Shown piece by piece: positions 60,067 through 64,000 of a stretch of DNA of 64,000 nt. The notes below the pieces were generated by a model, which saw nothing but the letters and a program-made list of their open reading frames with translations, ran no database searches and was not told the DNA's origin. The stretch comes from Labrys sp. KNU-23 (GTDB lineage: Bacteria; Pseudomonadota; Alphaproteobacteria; Rhizobiales; Labraceae), in contig NZ_CP043489.1 of assembly GCF_008330945.1 (NCBI RefSeq), positions 3,421,501-3,485,500 on the forward strand, written 5' to 3'. Position numbers and translations under genes: made by a program. How positions within the stretch are numbered: position 1 is the first letter of the stretch; every line of letters begins with the position of its first letter.

Positions 60067-62036
60067 AGAATTTTGACACCAAGAACGTCGTTCTGGCGGT
60101 CGTCCTGACGCTGCTCGTCGTCGTCGTGTGGGAATATTTCATCGGCCAGCCCATGCAGCGGCGCCAGCAGCAGGAAGCGCAGCAGCAACAGCAAATTCAG
60201 CAAGCCGTCCAGCAACAGCAACAGGCGGCGACGCCCACGCCCGGCGTCCCCGGCACCGCGGGAGGGCAGAAGCAGTTCTCCAGCCGCGAGGAAGCGGTGG
60301 CGGCGAGCACGCAGCGCGTCAAGATCGATGCCCAGCGCCTGATCGGTTCGATCAACCTGGTCGGCGGCCTCATCGACGACGTGGCGCTACGTGGTTATCG
60401 CGAAACGCTCGACCCCAACTCTCCCAATGTCGATCTCTTCTCGCCGTTCGGCACTCCGGTGAAGCCGGCCGATCATCACGCCAATCTGGAAAATCGCGGC
60501 CCCTATTTGACGGTCTTTGGCTGGCAGGAAAAGCCGGGTTCCAATGCCGCGACCAAGCTCAACCTGCCCGGTTTGAAGACGGTCTGGACGGCCAAGTCAC
60601 AAGCGCCTTTGTCGGTGGCCACGCCAGTCGAGCTGCAATGGGACAATGGTCAGGGCCTGATTTTCCACCGCACCATCTCGATTGACGAGGATCGCGGCCA
60701 GAGCGGTTCCCTGTTGCCCTCGGCCGGCGAGACGCTGCCCGCCGACAAGCTCGACCTGCCTCGCCAGAATCTGCCCAAGGATCAGCAGGCGAGCGCCGCC
60801 AAGCCGATCGGCGGTTTCATGTTCACCATCAAGGACAGCGTGGAGAACAAGGGTACGGCGCCGGTGGAGATCGCTCCCCAGGCTTATATGCTGCGCGTCG
60901 GGACCCCGGGGACTCAGGGCACTTACGTGCTGCATGAGGGGCCGATTGGCCGGTTCTCCGGTTCCCAGAAGGAGCTGTCCTACAAGGATCTGGCGCCCGA
61001 CGCCAAGCAGGAGCCCTTTGCCGACGTCACCGGCTGGCTCGGCTTCACGGACAAATATTGGGCCAACGCGCTGGTTCCCGATCCTTCGGCCCGCTTCACC
61101 GCCCGTTTCGTCGGCCAGGATTTCGGCGGCACGCCGGCCTATCTTGCCCAGATCGACCGGCCAGCCCTGACGATTGCGCCGGGCGCGAGCGCGGATGTGA
61201 GCACCAATCTGTTCTCCGGTGCCAAGGAAGTCGCGACCCTTTCCTATTACGACGATAAGCTGAAGACCGATAACATCGCTTATCTGATCGACTGGGGCTA
61301 TCTGTGGTTCATCACCAAGCCCCTGTTCCGCCTGATCGAGATCCTCTTCCATCTTTTCGGTAATTTCGGTCTCGCCATTCTCGGCACCACCGTCATCCTC
61401 AAGCTGTTCTTCTTCCCGCTCGCCAATCGCTCCTATGAGTCGATGTCGAAGATGAAGAAATTCCAGCCCGAGATGCAGAAGATCAAGGACGAGTTCCCTG
61501 ACGATCGCATGAAGCAGCAGCAGGCCACCATGGCCCTGTACAAGGAGAACAAGATCAATCCGCTGTCGGGTTGCTTGCCGATGTTGCTGCAGATTCCGGT
61601 GTTCTTCGCACTCTACAAGGTGCTGTTCGTCACCATCGAAATGCGCCAGGCGCCGTTCTATGGCTGGATCCACGACCTGTCCGCGCCCGATCCGACCACC
61701 TTGTTCAATCTGTTCGGCCTGATCCCGTGGACGCCGCCCTCCGTGCTGATGGTCGGCTTCTGGGTGGTGGTGATGGGCATCACCATGTTCATCCAGATGC
61801 AGCTCAACCCTGCGCCGCCCGATCCGACCCAAGCCGCCATGTTCCGCTGGATGCCGCTGATCTTCACCTACATGCTCGCCGCCTTCCCGGCTGGCCTAGT
61901 GATCTACTATTGCTGGAACAACACGCTCTCGATCCTGCAGCAGGTCTTCATCATGAAGAAGAACGGCGTGAAGGTTGAGCTCTGGGACAATCTCAAGGCC
62001 ATGTTCGGGCGCAAGCCATCATCGGCGGCGAGTTGA
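60063..62036 (+). CDS. yidC: Membrane protein insertase YidC
   Basis: The 657-residue protein has an N-terminal membrane segment (NVVLAVVLTLLVVVVWEYF), a Gln-rich stretch, a large periplasmic beta-sandwich domain (about 80-370), and the Oxa1 core of five membrane segments, with KPLFRLIEILFHLFGNFGLAI, a coiled C1 loop (SMSKMKKFQPEMQKIKDEF) and NPLSGCLPMLLQIPVFFALYKVLF. It inserts and folds inner-membrane proteins with or without SecYEG. Start and stop overlap both neighbours. Confidence 0.95.
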   Translation: MKNFDTKNVVLAVVLTLLVVVVWEYFIGQPMQRRQQQEAQQQQQIQQAVQQQQQAATPTPGVPGTAGGQKQFSSREEAVAASTQRVKIDAQRLIGSINLVGGLIDDVALRGYRETLDPNSPNVDLFSPFGTPVKPADHHANLENRGPYLTVFGWQEKPGSNAATKLNLPGLKTVWTAKSQAPLSVATPVELQWDNGQGLIFHRTISIDEDRGQSGSLLPSAGETLPADKLDLPRQNLPKDQQASAAKPIGGFMFTIKDSVENKGTAPVEIAPQAYMLRVGTPGTQGTYVLHEGPIGRFSGSQKELSYKDLAPDAKQEPFADVTGWLGFTDKYWANALVPDPSARFTARFVGQDFGGTPAYLAQIDRPALTIAPGASADVSTNLFSGAKEVATLSYYDDKLKTDNIAYLIDWGYLWFITKPLFRLIEILFHLFGNFGLAILGTTVILKLFFFPLANRSYESMSKMKKFQPEMQKIKDEFPDDRMKQQQATMALYKENKINPLSGCLPMLLQIPVFFALYKVLFVTIEMRQAPFYGWIHDLSAPDPTTLFNLFGLIPWTPPSVLMVGFWVVVMGITMFIQMQLNPAPPDPTQAAMFRWMPLIFTYMLAAFPAGLVIYYCWNNTLSILQQVFIMKKNGVKVELWDNLKAMFGRKPSSAAS

Positions 62037-62686
62037 TGTCGCAGGGACCCGATTATACGGAGGCGGGCAGGAAACTGTTCGCCAGCACCTGGGATTTCCG
62101 TCACGCCTCCAATACGCTGGAGGCGTTGCCGCCTGCGGGCGGCGTCGAGATCGCCCTGGCCGGGCGTTCCAATGTCGGCAAGTCGAGCCTGATCAACGCG
62201 CTGACCAACCGCAACGCCCTGGCCCGTACCTCGCACACGCCGGGGCGCACGCAGGAACTGATCTTCTTTTCTTCGAATGCGCCCCTGACCCTGGTCGACA
62301 TGCCGGGCTATGGCTATGCCAAGGTCAGCGATTCCAAGGTCAAGGCATGGACCCGGCTGATCCATGATTATCTGCGCGGACGGGTGAATCTGGCGCGCGT
62401 CTTCGTGCTGATCGATGCCCGGCATGGCCTCAAGACCACCGACGATGCCGTGCTCAAGACGCTGGATCAGGCCGCCGTGGTCTATCAGATCGTGCTGACC
62501 AAGGCCGACGAAGTGAAGAAGCTCGAGCTGGAACACCGCGTCGCCGAGACCAAGGAAAAGATCTCGCGTCGCCCGGCCGCCTTCCCCGAACTCATCGTGA
62601 CCTCGAGCCGCGAGGGCACCGGCATGGACGAATTGCGCGCCGCCATCGCCCAGATCCTGGCCGAGCGCGGCGGCCTGGCGCTGTGA
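62036..62686 (+). CDS. engB: GTP-binding protein EngB/YihA, ribosome biogenesis
   Basis: The 216-residue GTPase has G1 GRSNVGKSSLINAL, G2 with THTPGRTQ-like sequence, G3 DMPGYGYAKV, G4 TKAD and G5 SSREGTG. It is needed for late 50S subunit assembly. ATG 62036 overlaps the yidC stop. Confidence 0.93.
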   Translation: MSQGPDYTEAGRKLFASTWDFRHASNTLEALPPAGGVEIALAGRSNVGKSSLINALTNRNALARTSHTPGRTQELIFFSSNAPLTLVDMPGYGYAKVSDSKVKAWTRLIHDYLRGRVNLARVFVLIDARHGLKTTDDAVLKTLDQAAVVYQIVLTKADEVKKLELEHRVAETKEKISRRPAAFPELIVTSSREGTGMDELRAAIAQILAERGGLAL

Positions 62687-63045
62687 TCGCCGACCGCCTC
62701 CTCACCGTGCTGGGCTGCCTGTTCGGTGCGGCCGGCATCGGTCTGATGGCGCTTGCCGCCCATGGCAAATGGCCCAGCATCGACTATGCCGCCATCATGG
62801 TACTTGCCCATGCGCCGGCCTTGATAGCCATTGTCGTGGCTATCCGTTCAGGGCTGCTCCATGTGTTGCTGGCTCGTCCCGCCGCCTTCCTTCTCGCGGC
62901 GGCCGTGGCGCTGTTCTCGGCTGATGTGGTGCTGAATGCCATGACCGGCGAGCGCCTGTTCCCGATGGCGGCGCCCACCGGCGGCACCGGCTCGATGCTG
63001 GCCTGGCTGTTGATCGGCGTGTCGGCGCTGATGGCGAAGAAGTAG
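62683..63045 (+). CDS. DUF423-like small membrane protein
   Basis: The 120-residue protein has four hydrophobic segments and ends with MAAPTGGTGSMLAWLLIGVSAL, the conserved Pro-x-Gly-Gly and Trp region of DUF423. The start is GTG 62683, overlapping the engB stop as GTGA. The function is unknown. In many rhizobia argB follows engB; here this gene takes that place. Confidence 0.75.
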   Translation: MIADRLLTVLGCLFGAAGIGLMALAAHGKWPSIDYAAIMVLAHAPALIAIVVAIRSGLLHVLLARPAAFLLAAAVALFSADVVLNAMTGERLFPMAAPTGGTGSMLAWLLIGVSALMAKK

Positions 63046-63120
63046 CGGAGCGCGGACATCCTGTCCGCTCTTGTAAGAGCAGCGCCTGCAAGGAAGAGCG
63101 GACAGGATGTCCGCGCTCCG
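63046..63120. repeat. Perfect paired REP (BIME-like) between convergent genes
   Basis: Two perfect 27-bp inverted arms (63046-63072 and 63094-63120) lie on either side of a 21-base spacer. Each arm contains its own GCGGACATCCTGTCCGC hairpin and ends in CTCTT. The element lies between convergent genes and may terminate both. Confidence 0.82.
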
Positions 63121-63124
63121 GGCC

Positions 63125-63589
63125 TCACCGTATCGGCAGCACGTTGGTATATTTCACCTGCGCCAGAGCGAAGCTCGATTCGATCGAGGCGAGGCCGTCG
63201 AGGCGGGTGAGCTTTTCCTTGATGAAGCGCTCATAGGCGGCGAGATCGGCGCAGACCACACGCAGCAGATAGTCGCGCGTGCCGGTCATCAGATAGCATT
63301 CCAGCACTTCAGGCCAGGGCGCGATGGCGGCGGCGAAACGGTCGAGGTCTTCTTCGCGCTGGCGTTCGAGCTTGATCGAGATGAACACGCTGACCGGTAG
63401 CCCGACCTCCTTCTGCTCGACCACGGCGACATAGCCGCGGATGACGCCGCTTTCTTCCAACTGCCGCACGCGGCGCAGGCAGGGCGAATGCGACAGGCCG
63501 ACCTGTTCGGCCAGGGCCTGTACCGTCATGCGGCCATCCTCCTGCAGCAGGCGAAGGATCTTGTTGTCGATGGCGTCAAGCGCAGTCAT
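63125..63589 (-). CDS. Lrp/AsnC-family transcriptional regulator
   Basis: The 154-residue regulator has the AsnC helix-turn-helix LDAIDNKILRLLQEDGRMTVQALAEQVGLSHSPCLRRVRQLEESGVI and a C-terminal RAM ligand domain (VLECYLMTGTRDYLLRVVCADLAAYERF). It is divergent from the transketolase/E1-like gene, which it probably controls in response to an amino acid. Confidence 0.9.
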   Translation of the reverse strand: MTALDAIDNKILRLLQEDGRMTVQALAEQVGLSHSPCLRRVRQLEESGVIRGYVAVVEQKEVGLPVSVFISIKLERQREEDLDRFAAAIAPWPEVLECYLMTGTRDYLLRVVCADLAAYERFIKEKLTRLDGLASIESSFALAQVKYTNVLPIR

Positions 63590-63666
63590 TGTCTCACCTT
63601 GCGCAATTTGTGCGCATTTTTGATCCTGAATGGCGATACTCTCTAAAGAGATGAGTTTCGACCTTC

Positions 63667-63694
63667 AAGATCAACCAAAATCACCCTTGATCTT
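63667..63694. promoter_or_regulatory. Candidate Lrp-type operator
   Basis: AAGATCAA (63667-63674) and TTGATCTT (63687-63694) are perfect inverted arms around 12 AT-rich bases. They lie in the divergent gap between the Lrp-type gene and the transketolase/E1-like gene, which is the expected place for the regulator. Binding is inferred. Confidence 0.55.
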
Positions 63695-63730
63695 TTGCTA
63701 TAACAGGCCAGTTCAGCTGGAAATCCCGTC

Positions 63731-64000
63731 ATGGCCGACCCTCGTCTTCCCTTTCTCGCCGCCCTCGAACGCAAGGCCCTGTGGCTGTCCTCCTGGATGA
63801 TCCACAATGCCAATCACCTCAGGACCAAGGAGGACGGGCTGAAGGTCGGCGGCCATCAGGCTTCCTCGGCCTCGCTGGCGACGATCATGACGGCCCTTTA
63901 CGGTGCGGTGCTCAGGCCGCAGGACCGCGTCGCGGTGAAGCCGCATGCCTCCCCGATCTTTCATGCGCTCAACTATCTCTTCGGCCTGCAAAGTCTGGAG
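63731..64000 (+). CDS. Transketolase / pyruvate dehydrogenase E1-like protein, 5' part only
   Basis: The first 90 residues are present and the frame runs off the right edge. ERKALWLSSWMIHNANHLR and LKVGGHQASSASLATIMTALYGAVLRPQDRVAVKPHASPIFHAL follow the N-terminus of the thiamine-diphosphate E1/transketolase group related to AceE. It is divergent from an Lrp-type regulator. Whether it is a homodimeric pyruvate dehydrogenase or a paralogue for another 2-oxo acid cannot be told from this part. Confidence 0.75.
   Translation, partial: MADPRLPFLAALERKALWLSSWMIHNANHLRTKEDGLKVGGHQASSASLATIMTALYGAVLRPQDRVAVKPHASPIFHALNYLFGLQSLE

Overview
The window is GC-rich, densely coded chromosomal DNA from an alphaproteobacterium, most probably of the order Hyphomicrobiales (Rhizobiales). 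Support comes from an IalB-type protein, the rpmH-rnpA-yidC-engB block, the alphaproteobacterial HslV/HslU forms, cobC-type cobalamin synthesis, many ABC transporters and several families of intergenic palindromes typical of that order. The genus cannot be fixed from the sequence. No tRNA, rRNA, CRISPR array or prophage was seen.

Layout. 0-4 kb: a C-terminal fragment, cobC (minus), a glutaryl-CoA-type acyl-CoA dehydrogenase and an 8-oxoguanine deaminase. 4-4.8 kb: a RAYT transposase framed by inverted REP copies. 4.8-8.7 kb: a translationally coupled set made of a VanX-like D-Ala-D-Ala dipeptidase, an alpha/beta hydrolase, a membrane-anchored MurF-like ligase and a methyltransferase. 8.7-11.6 kb: three minus-strand genes (rRNA methyltransferase, TrmH-type RNA methyltransferase, DUF4105 protein). 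11.6-20.1 kb: mostly minus-strand single genes: methyltransferase, FAD monooxygenase, PadR regulator, L,D-transpeptidase, IalB, ACP phosphodiesterase, erythritol/threitol-type dehydrogenase and AraC regulator. 20.5-22.1 kb: two c-type cytochromes.

22.6-29.3 kb holds the most unusual system: four exported proteins in one operon. They are a caspase with an intact His/Cys dyad, a second caspase-like protein that has lost both catalytic residues, a 914-residue diheme protein with a long Pro/Ala tether, and an OmpA-type peptidoglycan anchor. The first three share a DUF4384-like C-terminal module, and both caspases carry an EF-hand-like loop.

29.5-37.3 kb: an orphan sugar-binding protein, then an apparent glycosyl-asparagine uptake and breakdown locus. 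It consists of a polar-amino-acid ABC transporter, an aspartylglucosaminidase-like hydrolase, a LacI repressor, a ROK sugar kinase and CutC, with a perfect 20-bp palindromic operator in front of the first permease gene. 37.3-42.9 kb: PiT phosphate transporter, an IS4-type MITE, a TPR protein, an RhlE-like helicase, a long IF-1 and a class II aldolase. 43-51.9 kb: an orphan MetQ-like protein and hslU and hslV, which are separated by an oppositely oriented carbohydrate ABC transporter and two small envelope genes. 52-57.6 kb: TonB/TolA-like protein, aminotransferase, O-antigen-ligase-like protein and HrpB. 58.2-59.0 kb: an IS5/IS427-type insertion sequence with a frameshifted transposase. 59.3-64 kb: rpmH, rnpA, yidC, engB, a DUF423-like protein, an Lrp regulator and a divergent transketolase/E1-like gene cut by the window edge.

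Palindromic repeats are a theme throughout. They include one inside the trmH coding sequence, one between the binding-protein and permease genes of a sugar transporter, and REP copies on both sides of the RAYT gene.
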